From contig DXAL01000030.1 in NCBI GenBank assembly GCA_019117125.1, forward strand, positions 53,403 through 117,402: a stretch of 64,000 nucleotides of DNA. The letters run 5' to 3'. Both the position numbers and the translations under genes were made by a program. This document shows positions 56,100-64,000 of the stretch, piece after piece (positions within the stretch are counted from its first letter, which is position 1; each line of letters starts with the position of its first letter). The notes beneath the pieces were generated by a model. It did not search any database, was not told the DNA's origin, and was given only the letters and a program-made list of their open reading frames with translations. Origin of the DNA: Candidatus Mediterraneibacter merdipullorum. Its GTDB lineage: Bacteria; Bacillota; Clostridia; Lachnospirales; Lachnospiraceae.

Positions 56100-58034
56100 T
56101 TAACAGATTTCCGCTCCTGCCGGCATGTCTTTTTCCGGCACCATGAGCGACAGATTGCCTTCCGCGTCTTCCGCGCACAGGAGCATCCCTTCTGAGAGCA
56201 CTCCCGCCAGCTTCGCCGGCTTCAAGTTCACCAGCACCATAACCTTCTTTCCGACCATCTCTTCCGGCGTATAGTGCGCCTTAATGCCGGACACGATCTG
56301 CTTTACCTGGCTGCCAATCTTCACCTGGGAGCAGAGGAGCTTCCTGGATTTCTTCACTTCTTCACAGGCAATGATCTCGCCTACCTGAAACTGCATCGCA
56401 CCAAACTGGTCAAATGTAATCTCTTCTTTCGGCTCGATATCGATGACAGCCGCTTCTTCCGCCGCAGCTTCTCCTTCTCCGGCGTCTGCCGCTTTCTCTG
56501 CCTGCGGATGGAGTTCTTCCACCTTCTTCATCACTTCGTCCAGGTCCAGTCTCTGGAAGAGGATTTCCGGCTTGTCGGTCACATGTCCGCCGCCCAGCTG
56601 TGCAAGTATCTTCCTGCTCGTAGACGGCATAAAGGACTCCAGAAGCCGGGCGCCTGCGGAAATCCCCTGTATCAGGTTCCACAGCACAGTCTCCAGACGG
56701 CCTTTCTTCGCCTCGTCCTTCGCAAGCGCCCACGGCATCGTCTCATCGATATATTTATTGCAGCGCTTGAAGAGATTGAAGATTTCCGTGATGGCATCCG
56801 CAACTCTCAGGCTGTCCATCTTCTCATCCACTGCTTTCGGCGTGCTCTCAATCACCGCTTTCAGGTCCTCATCGACCTCTTCCGCCGCGCCTTTGTCTGT
56901 TACCGTTCCTCCGAAATACTTATTTGTCATGGAGACGGTCCGGTTCACCAGGTTTCCGAGCGTGTTCGCCAAGTCGGAATTCAGACGCTCCACCATCAGC
57001 TCCCATGTAATCACGCCGTCGTTTTCAAAGGGCATCTCATGCAGCACAAAGTAGCGCACTGCATCCACGCCGAAGAAATCCACCAGTTCATCCGCATAGA
57101 GCACATTCCCCCGAGATTTGCTCATCTTGCCATCGCCCTGTAAGAGCCACGGATGACCGAATACCTGCTTCGGCAGCGGAAGCCCCAGCGCCATCAGGAA
57201 GATTGGCCAGTAAATCGTATGGAAACGGATGATATCCTTCCCAATCAAATGCAGGTCAGCCGGCCACAGTTTCTCAAACTGCTCCGTGCTGTTCCCGTCC
57301 GCATCATAGCCGATGCCTGTGATATAGTTCGTCAGGGCATCCAGCCACACATACGTCACATGCTTCGGGTCAAAATCCACCGGGACGCCCCATTTGAATG
57401 AAGTCCTGGACACACACAGGTCCTGAAGTCCCGGGAGCAGGAAGTTGTTCATCATCTCGTTCTTTCTGGACACCGGCTGGATGAACTCCGGATGCTCATT
57501 GATATACTCGATCAGCCGGTCTGCATATTTGCTCATCTTGAAGAAATACGCTTCCTCTTTCGCAGGCTGCACCTCGCGTCCGCAGTCCGGGCACTTGCCG
57601 TCCACAAGCTGGGATTCCGTGAAGAATGACTCGCAGGGCGTGCAGTACAGACCTTCATAATATCCTTTGTAAATATCGCCCTGGTCATACAGCTTCTTAA
57701 AAATCTTCTGGACCTGTCTCTCATGGTCTTCGTCCGTCGTCCGGATAAACTTGTCATAAGACGTATCCATCAGGTCCCATATCCGCTTAATCTCTGCGGA
57801 GACATTGTCTACAAACTCTTTCGGCGTAACGCCGGCTTCTTCCGCTTTCAGCTCAATCTTCTGCCCGTGCTCATCCGTACCTGTCTGGAAGAACACATCG
57901 TATCCCTGCGTTCTCTTATAGCGCGCGATCGCGTCCGCAAGCACGATTTCATAGGTGTTTCCGATGTGCGGCTTGCCTGACGTATAGGCGATCGCCGTTG
58001 TAATGTAATACTTTGGTTTCTGATTCTCTGACAT
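56100..58034 (-). CDS. metG: Methionine--tRNA ligase
   Basis: KPKYYITTAIAYTSGKPHIGNTYEIVLADAIARYKR; KMSKSRGNV; C-terminal tRNA-binding domain FGAMQFQVGEIIACEEVKKSRKLLCSQVKIGSQVKQIVSGI. Confidence 0.96.
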   Translation of the reverse strand: MSENQKPKYYITTAIAYTSGKPHIGNTYEIVLADAIARYKRTQGYDVFFQTGTDEHGQKIELKAEEAGVTPKEFVDNVSAEIKRIWDLMDTSYDKFIRTTDEDHERQVQKIFKKLYDQGDIYKGYYEGLYCTPCESFFTESQLVDGKCPDCGREVQPAKEEAYFFKMSKYADRLIEYINEHPEFIQPVSRKNEMMNNFLLPGLQDLCVSRTSFKWGVPVDFDPKHVTYVWLDALTNYITGIGYDADGNSTEQFEKLWPADLHLIGKDIIRFHTIYWPIFLMALGLPLPKQVFGHPWLLQGDGKMSKSRGNVLYADELVDFFGVDAVRYFVLHEMPFENDGVITWELMVERLNSDLANTLGNLVNRTVSMTNKYFGGTVTDKGAAEEVDEDLKAVIESTPKAVDEKMDSLRVADAITEIFNLFKRCNKYIDETMPWALAKDEAKKGRLETVLWNLIQGISAGARLLESFMPSTSRKILAQLGGGHVTDKPEILFQRLDLDEVMKKVEELHPQAEKAADAGEGEAAAEEAAVIDIEPKEEITFDQFGAMQFQVGEIIACEEVKKSRKLLCSQVKIGSQVKQIVSGIKAHYTPEEMVGKKVMVLVNLKPAKLAGVLSEGMLLCAEDAEGNLSLMVPEKDMPAGAEIC

Positions 58035-58068
58035 AATAACCTCCTTGATCTGACACAGAAAAGCGATT

Positions 58069-58420
58069 AAAAAAACCGCCTTCCCAATTCTCCTGCAAGA
58101 ATTAAGAAGACGGATGTTTAACCGTGTTACCACTTCTCTTCACCCTGCCCTCACGGACAGCGCCTCTGCAAGTGCCTGTCAGCACTTTTCCGCTGTAACG
58201 GGCGGACCCCATCGCAGCCTCGCTATGGTCACCCGGCATATGTCTTTCAGAGACTTACGCTGTTTCCACAGTTCGGTGCGCCGCTCAGAAGCCATGTTCA
58301 TCTGAATTCCACCCATCCCTCTCAGCAAGGCATCCGGTCCGGATATCCAACAGGATTTCTCTGTAGAGCTTCCCTCAGACTACTCTCTTCATCATCGCAT
58401 TTATCAGTCATTCCGGTCAG
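58069..58420 (-). promoter_or_regulatory. T-box leader of metG
   Basis: Minus strand T-box core AGAAGTGGTAACACGGTTAAAC, followed by CCGTCTTCTTAATTCTTGCAGGAGAATTGGGAAGGCGGTTTTTTT terminator; stem I AGAGAGTAGTC at the 5' end. Confidence 0.88.
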
Positions 58421-58471
58421 TCGACCTGTAAAAAAGGGTAGCACATAGCGGCAGGAATGTCAAGAATCGAG

Positions 58472-58513
58472 CGTCCTCTTTGTTATCGGATGTGTCCTCT
58501 TTGTTATCGGATG
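58472..58513. repeat. Two perfect 20-bp direct repeats, 22-bp period
   Basis: GTCCTCTTTGTTATCGGATG at 58472-58491 and 58494-58513. Confidence 0.85.
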
Positions 58514-58565
58514 GCATATCAGAATCGAAAGCATGTCATGCCATGATATCCGGACAACTCATTTG

Positions 58566-60665
58566 TCATATCTGAACTTCCAACCGTTTTACTTCATCCC
58601 CCGACAAATCACAGCTTCGCCTGTCTGGCTGATGGACTCCTATATACAACCAGTATCGCGTTCCGTCAAGGAAGCGACTGCCGTTATCATCTACAACAGT
58701 AAACTCCCGCATATGAATTCGGATTTCTGTATCCCGGCTGCATCCAGCCCTGATATGTATTCTTTGAAATCCACACAAATGATAATTTTCTTCCGCATAT
58801 TTTGAATCGCGATTCTTTATATAAGCCTGTACGACTTCATCTGTGTCCATATCTCCTGTATTTTTCAAATTTACGATAACTTTTATTCCTTCTGTCTCCC
58901 GGCTTATCCGGGCATCTTCTATGACAACCTTACTGTAAGTAAGACCAAAACCAAAAGGATATAGCGGAGAATACTCTATATATCTGTAGGTCCGTCCCCT
59001 CATCGAATAATCTTCAAACGCCGGAAGCGGGTCTGAATCTCTGTAAAAGGTGACCGGAAGCTTCCCCGATGGAGAACACTTTCCAAACAGGATATCCGAA
59101 ATCCCGATCCCTCCTCTGGCGCCGGGATACCAGACCTGCAGTATAGCATCGCAGTGTTCCTCAGCATAACTTAAATCCAGGGCGCTGCCTGCTGAAACAC
59201 ATAAAACAACCGGTTTTCCGATATCAACGACTTCCTTCAGCAGTTCTGTCTGTACCTCGGGCAGATTGAGATTTTCTTTGTCTCCCGATGCATACGAGTT
59301 ACTCTCATCTCCTTCTTCTCCTTCAAGGTATTCATCCAGCCCAAGATGCAGAATCACAATATCACTGTTTTTTGCGACAACACGTGCTTCTGAAATCCTG
59401 TCCTGTCGCCATGCCAGCGGTTCTGTTCTGTCCCTGCTTATATGGCACCCTGCAGAATATAATACTCGTATTTCATCCCCTGCTTCTCTCTGTATTCCCT
59501 GCAATAAAGTAACATATTCTGATGCCGTTCCGTGATAATTCCCGACCAGTGAAGCTCTGCTGTCGGCATTTGGTCCGATAACGCCTATTGTATTTATCTT
59601 TTGCTTATCAAGGGGCAGGATTCCTGTATTCTTCAGAAGGACGCAGCTTTTCCGGGCTGCCTCTTCTGCAATATCCAAATGCTCACGGCTCTCTACAACA
59701 TCGTAAGGTATCTGGTCATACTCGTTTTCTTCATCAAACATTCCAAGCATGAGGCGCGTAGTCATCAGACGTTCTACTGCGCAGTCGATCTGATTTTCTT
59801 CTATCATTCCTTTCTGATAAGCCTGATAAATACGCAGATAGGTGCATCCGCAATTCAGGTCGCAGCCCGCATTCAATGCCATTGCCGCTGATTCTTCAGG
59901 CGTTTTTGTTATGCAATGATGCATATGAAAATCTCTGATTGCCCAGCAGTCTGAAACAAAATAACCGGGAAATCCCCATTTCTTCCTCAATATGTCGTCG
60001 ATCAGATACTTACTTCCACAACATGGCTCTCCATTTGTACGGTTATAAGCTCCCATCACCCCCTCGACTTTTCCCTCTTTTACCGCAGCCTCAAAAGCAG
60101 GAAGATATGTTTCTTCCATATCTTTTGGATTTGCATGCGCATCAAATTCATGGCGTTTACTTTCCGGACCGGAATGCACAACATAATGTTTTGCACACGC
60201 AGCAGCTTTGAGATATTTTCCTGTACCCTGTATTCCTTTTATAAATGCAGTCCCCAGTTCTTTTACCAGATAAGGGTCTTCGCCAAACGTCTCCTGCCCT
60301 CTTCCCCAGCGCGGGTCCCGAAAGATGTTGAGATTGGGACACCAAAGCGTCAGTCCTTTATAGATATCTCTGTCGTCTTCTTTAGAAAATGCATTGTATT
60401 TCGCCCGGCATTCCTCTGCAATCTGATCCGCTATCTTCCCCAGCATCTCTCTGTCAAACATCGCTGCCAGCCCAATCGCCTGGGGATAGATTGTTGCCGT
60501 TCCGGCTCTTGCAACACCGTGCAGCCCCTCATTCCACCAGTTATATGCCGGGATTCCCAGCCGTTTTATCGAAGGGGCATCATATTTCAGCTGCGAGATT
60601 TTTTCCTCGAGCGTCATCTTGCTGACGAGTTCTCTTGCCTGAACTTCTGCTTCTTTTCTGTTCAT
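58566..60665 (-). CDS. Glycoside hydrolase family 3 (beta-glucosidase/beta-xylosidase type)
   Basis: LVSKMTLEEKISQLKYDAPSIKRLGIPAYNWWNEGLHGVARAGTATIYPQAIGLAAMFD; FVSDCWAIRDFH. Confidence 0.94.
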   Translation of the reverse strand: MNRKEAEVQARELVSKMTLEEKISQLKYDAPSIKRLGIPAYNWWNEGLHGVARAGTATIYPQAIGLAAMFDREMLGKIADQIAEECRAKYNAFSKEDDRDIYKGLTLWCPNLNIFRDPRWGRGQETFGEDPYLVKELGTAFIKGIQGTGKYLKAAACAKHYVVHSGPESKRHEFDAHANPKDMEETYLPAFEAAVKEGKVEGVMGAYNRTNGEPCCGSKYLIDDILRKKWGFPGYFVSDCWAIRDFHMHHCITKTPEESAAMALNAGCDLNCGCTYLRIYQAYQKGMIEENQIDCAVERLMTTRLMLGMFDEENEYDQIPYDVVESREHLDIAEEAARKSCVLLKNTGILPLDKQKINTIGVIGPNADSRASLVGNYHGTASEYVTLLQGIQREAGDEIRVLYSAGCHISRDRTEPLAWRQDRISEARVVAKNSDIVILHLGLDEYLEGEEGDESNSYASGDKENLNLPEVQTELLKEVVDIGKPVVLCVSAGSALDLSYAEEHCDAILQVWYPGARGGIGISDILFGKCSPSGKLPVTFYRDSDPLPAFEDYSMRGRTYRYIEYSPLYPFGFGLTYSKVVIEDARISRETEGIKVIVNLKNTGDMDTDEVVQAYIKNRDSKYAEENYHLCGFQRIHIRAGCSRDTEIRIHMREFTVVDDNGSRFLDGTRYWLYIGVHQPDRRSCDLSGDEVKRLEVQI

Positions 60666-60756
60666 TATCATATATCTCCCATAAATAACAATTGTGGGAA
60701 CAGTAAAATACCATTCCCACACAGCCTGTCATCTGCACTTGTCAAACGCCGCCACA

Positions 60757-62106
60757 TCACCAGACATTTTTCTCATAATAATCCTGTAATTCCTGGAAAG
60801 CTTCTTCCGGTGTGGCATTTTTCAGATAAATCTCTACAATTGCATCGTCATAGATATCTCCTGCTTCAGCTGTAGCAAGTGATTCATTGTAGAATCCGAA
60901 CGTAGCAGAGGACTCGTCAAGCACCTCTTCGATATACGCATACTGTTTCGGTGCAGCTGAAATATCTACCTCTACATTCGTTGTCGGGATTTTTCCTGCT
61001 TCTTCTGCGACATACTTTTCTGCTGTTTCATCTGTGAAGTATTTCAGAAGTTCGATTGCAGCTTCTCTCTCTTTTCCTTCTGCTTCTGAACTCAGCATGA
61101 TATTATCTGTTTTTACCATCATTCGGTTCGGGTCTGCTCCGCCTTCGATTGCCGGGAAGCGGAATGCTCCGCAGACATCCTCGATTGCCGGATCAAGACC
61201 GTTTATCTCACCGATGACCCATGAACCCTGTACTAACATAGCTGCTTCGCCGGCAGTGAATGATGCATTGACCTGGTCGTTGGAATCACCTGCTGCTGTC
61301 GGCTGGAAATACTGTGACAGTTCAATCAGTTTTTCTCCTGCATTAACATAAGACTCGCTTGTCCAATCCAGTGTCCCCTCTGACACTCCGTCCAGGTTGT
61401 CCGGACCGCCCTCTCTGTCGCAAAGATACCCTGCAACAAGAGAAATACACCATGGGTCCTTAGCCGAGCATGCGATTGGAGTGTATCCTGCATCCTGTAT
61501 CTTTTTGCACACTTCAAGCCATTCATCATATGTCTCCGGAGGAGTCACTCCTACTTCATCAAATATTTCCGTATTATAGAATACCAATGCAGCTGAGAAA
61601 TTTGTCGGAATCGCCATAATCTTCCCATCATACGTCAGCTTATCAAAAATTCCCTCTTTGAATGTCGCATACCAGTCCGGATTTTCCGTTTCCAAAATAT
61701 CTGTAAGGTCTGCTGCCACTCCCGCATCTACATACTGTTCCATCAACGGTCCCGGATGGCAGGTAAATAATTCAGGGACATCCCCGGAAGCAATCAGAGC
61801 ATTCAATTTTGTATCATATTCTTCCGTTGGTGTCGTGATCACATTCACATGATATTTCCCTTCAAAATCTTTGTTAAAGCGGTCGATTACTTCTTTGTAG
61901 CCTATCGTCACAAGGTCTTTTGACACATCAAGGTCATCATAGAATATCCAGGATATTTCTATTACATCACCCGCTGAAGCATCTGTTTCTTCCGCGCTTT
62001 CCTCATTTGATGACGCATCTCCGGTATCGGTGGATACGCTGCACCCAAATAACATTGATATGCACATTACGCTGGCAAGAATTGCCGATACTGTCTTTTT
62101 TTTCAT
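60757..62106 (-). CDS. Carbohydrate ABC transporter substrate-binding lipoprotein
   Basis: Lipobox MLFGCSVSTD; family 1 solute-binding fold (EAAMLVQGSWVIGEINGL). Confidence 0.92.
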   Translation of the reverse strand: MKKKTVSAILASVMCISMLFGCSVSTDTGDASSNEESAEETDASAGDVIEISWIFYDDLDVSKDLVTIGYKEVIDRFNKDFEGKYHVNVITTPTEEYDTKLNALIASGDVPELFTCHPGPLMEQYVDAGVAADLTDILETENPDWYATFKEGIFDKLTYDGKIMAIPTNFSAALVFYNTEIFDEVGVTPPETYDEWLEVCKKIQDAGYTPIACSAKDPWCISLVAGYLCDREGGPDNLDGVSEGTLDWTSESYVNAGEKLIELSQYFQPTAAGDSNDQVNASFTAGEAAMLVQGSWVIGEINGLDPAIEDVCGAFRFPAIEGGADPNRMMVKTDNIMLSSEAEGKEREAAIELLKYFTDETAEKYVAEEAGKIPTTNVEVDISAAPKQYAYIEEVLDESSATFGFYNESLATAEAGDIYDDAIVEIYLKNATPEEAFQELQDYYEKNVW

Positions 62107-62129
62107 CGTTTTCTCCCTTCTTCATCTTT

Positions 62130-62963
62130 TTATCCTTTAACGGCTCCCGTCGTCAGACCTTCTACTATCTGATTGCTGAAAATAAGGTAAACTATTATTG
62201 TCGGCGCCAGAGCAATAATAATCGCAGCAAACATCTGAACATAGTTCACAGCATAAGGTCCTACAAAATACGACAGTGTGACCGGTAAAGTCTTTTTATC
62301 CGCATCTGATATAAATACCAGTGCCATCAAAAGTTCATTCCAGTTTGCAACAAAAGTCATCATACCCGCTACAGAAAATCCTGTTTTAGTAAGCGGGAGC
62401 GCAATCCTGAAAAAACACGAATAAATATTGCATCCATCAATACATGCCGCTTCAAAAATCTCGTTCTGCAAAGATTTGAAAAACCCCGTCATCAGAAATA
62501 TGACTAACGGCAATGCAAACACAGTATAAGGGATGATCAGACCGAACAGCGAATCTGTCAGGTTCCACTTTGAAAACTGTACAAACAGCGGGATGAGTAC
62601 GCAATGCACCGGTATCATCATTCCAAGCAGAAAATAGTTCATCGCCGCTCCTGACAATCTCCACCTCATCCGTGCGATTGCAAATGCCGCCATCGATCCT
62701 ATCGCAAGACTTAACACCAGAGATACTGTACAGACAACAAATGAGTTCAGCATTGCAGTCCCCAGATTTCCCTTTACCCATGCATAAATATAATTTCCCA
62801 ACTGCAGTACCTGCGGCAGACTGAACGGATCTGTCATCAATTCCTGATTTGTCTTTAAGGACACGTTGATCATCCACAAAAGGGGCAGGATATAAATCAG
62901 TGTCAGGATGATTAAAATGATATAAATAAATGTTTTCTGCACTCTACATCTCATAATTCTCAA
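62130..62963 (-). CDS. Carbohydrate ABC transporter permease (MalG-like)
   Basis: EIFEAACIDGCNIYSCFFRIALPLTKTGFSVAGMMTFVANWNELLMALVFI. Confidence 0.93.
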   Translation of the reverse strand: MRIMRCRVQKTFIYIILIILTLIYILPLLWMINVSLKTNQELMTDPFSLPQVLQLGNYIYAWVKGNLGTAMLNSFVVCTVSLVLSLAIGSMAAFAIARMRWRLSGAAMNYFLLGMMIPVHCVLIPLFVQFSKWNLTDSLFGLIIPYTVFALPLVIFLMTGFFKSLQNEIFEAACIDGCNIYSCFFRIALPLTKTGFSVAGMMTFVANWNELLMALVFISDADKKTLPVTLSYFVGPYAVNYVQMFAAIIIALAPTIIVYLIFSNQIVEGLTTGAVKG

Positions 62964-63831
62964 CCTTTATCCCCTTTCGTATGAGCAGCGAAACAATCAG
63001 GCAAAGCACGAGCAGTACCACTGCAATCGCACTGGAATATCCGTATTTGAAATATATAAATCCCTGTTCATATAAGTGTGTGGCAAGAACCTGGGTCCTG
63101 TTATTTGGTCCCCCCTGCGTCATATTGTAGACCAGGTCAAAAAACTTTAAGGAGCCAATACAGTTCAATGACAGTGAGGTAATGAACATTGGCTTTATCA
63201 ACGGTAATGTAATATAACGGAATGTATGGATATCCGATGCACCGTCAATACGCGCCGCTTCATACAGGTCCTTTGATATCCCCATTATCTGAGCCATATA
63301 CAGCATCATATTCTGTCCCACATACTGCCACATAGCCACAAATGCAATTACGATCATCGGAAGGACAATAAACCCGTCCGATTCCATCAGCCACATAGGT
63401 CCTTCAATCCCAATTTTGTCAAGAAGATAATTGAGTCCGAACTTTGGATTAAAAATAAATGCCCAGAGCAAACCCAATGCTGCCGAAGAGAGGACCGTCG
63501 GCATATAAATCACATTTCTGAAAAATGTTCTTCCTCTTTTAATACTCGTCAGAGATACTGCCAGCAGCACACCTAATATCTGTTGTGTCACTGCTGAAAA
63601 CAGCATGAAAAACAAGGAATTCTTCAGAGCGATTCTCATCGTCTTATCTTCAAAAAACAACTCTTTAAAATTCTCCAGCCCGATAAATACCGGTTCTTTC
63701 AACGCATTGTAATCACATAGAGAATAATACAGCATCTGGATGATCGGGATGAGCAGGACCACCGTAAAAAGTATAAAAGCCGGTCCGACAAAAAGTACGA
63801 TTGCTTTTTTATTTCGCAACATTTTATCCAT
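62944..63831 (-). CDS. Carbohydrate ABC transporter permease (MalF-like)
   Basis: DLYEAARIDGASDIHTFRYITLPLIKPMFITSLSLNCIGSLKFFDLVYNMTQGGP. Confidence 0.93.
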   Translation of the reverse strand: MDKMLRNKKAIVLFVGPAFILFTVVLLIPIIQMLYYSLCDYNALKEPVFIGLENFKELFFEDKTMRIALKNSLFFMLFSAVTQQILGVLLAVSLTSIKRGRTFFRNVIYMPTVLSSAALGLLWAFIFNPKFGLNYLLDKIGIEGPMWLMESDGFIVLPMIVIAFVAMWQYVGQNMMLYMAQIMGISKDLYEAARIDGASDIHTFRYITLPLIKPMFITSLSLNCIGSLKFFDLVYNMTQGGPNNRTQVLATHLYEQGFIYFKYGYSSAIAVVLLVLCLIVSLLIRKGIKVENYEM

Positions 63832-63834
63832 TGC

Positions 63835-64000
63835 TCAATCCTCCTCTCTGATCACAGCTGCCGACCTTGCCGGAAGCCGGAATCTTAATCCGCCATTTAT
63901 GATTTCAATTCCGGACAGATCTCTTTTCCCGTTCAGATCGATGTTGACTTTTTTCCCTTCCGTCCAATACTTTCCGACCGGTACATTTATTTCTTCCATA
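63835..64000 (-). CDS. C-terminal fragment of an unidentified protein, possibly a glycosidase, truncated by the window edge
   Basis: Open frame ...MEEINVPVGKYWTEGKKVNIDLNGKRDLSGIEIINGGLRFRLPARSAAVIREED*; beta-rich tail like an amylase C-terminal domain, same operon orientation. Confidence 0.4.
   Translation of the reverse strand, partial: MEEINVPVGKYWTEGKKVNIDLNGKRDLSGIEIINGGLRFRLPARSAAVIREED

Noticed and set aside
58069-58420. T-box leader as a novel riboswitch
   Set aside because: T-box leaders upstream of aminoacyl-tRNA synthetase genes are well established in Firmicutes.

Overview
This 64 kb window looks like chromosomal DNA from an anaerobic, spore-forming Firmicute, probably Lachnospiraceae (inferred from gene content, not searched). 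Main blocks: (1) a MarR-linked ABC exporter (truncated at the left edge) and a TetR/YhgE-Pip divergent pair, each with a palindromic operator candidate; (2) tRNA-Glu(CTC); (3) a murB-rapZ-whiA-crh-like cell-envelope/regulatory block; (4) a maltodextrin locus (SBP plus 2 permeases, pullulanase, debranching enzyme, GH13 glucosidase, divergent LacI regulator); (5) housekeeping and sporulation genes (glmM, spoIIR, ispE, a SipL-like LysM protein, plsC); (6) a six-gene Ech-type group 4 [NiFe]-hydrogenase operon divergent from a complete hypABFCDE maturation cluster; (7) GH31, DegV, a PLP aminotransferase, metG with a T-box leader, and a GH3/sugar ABC locus cut at the right edge. The most interesting signal is a set of three orphan AAA_14-DUF4143 ATPase genes. 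Each has its own family of short direct repeats over its promoter. In two cases the repeats have an exact 33-bp period (x3 and x4). In all three a repeat copy abuts or fills the spacer before the -10 box, and the repeat sequence differs per gene. Two of the three are also next to dense hairpin arrays. Other highlights are a 66-nt structured-leader candidate upstream of degV, a structured hypA leader, a Crh-like protein with Asp in place of His15, an Ech large subunit that ends exactly at its mature C-terminus, and 30-bp in-frame tandem repeats in spoIIR and hypF. Functional calls come from reading protein motifs only; no database search was run.
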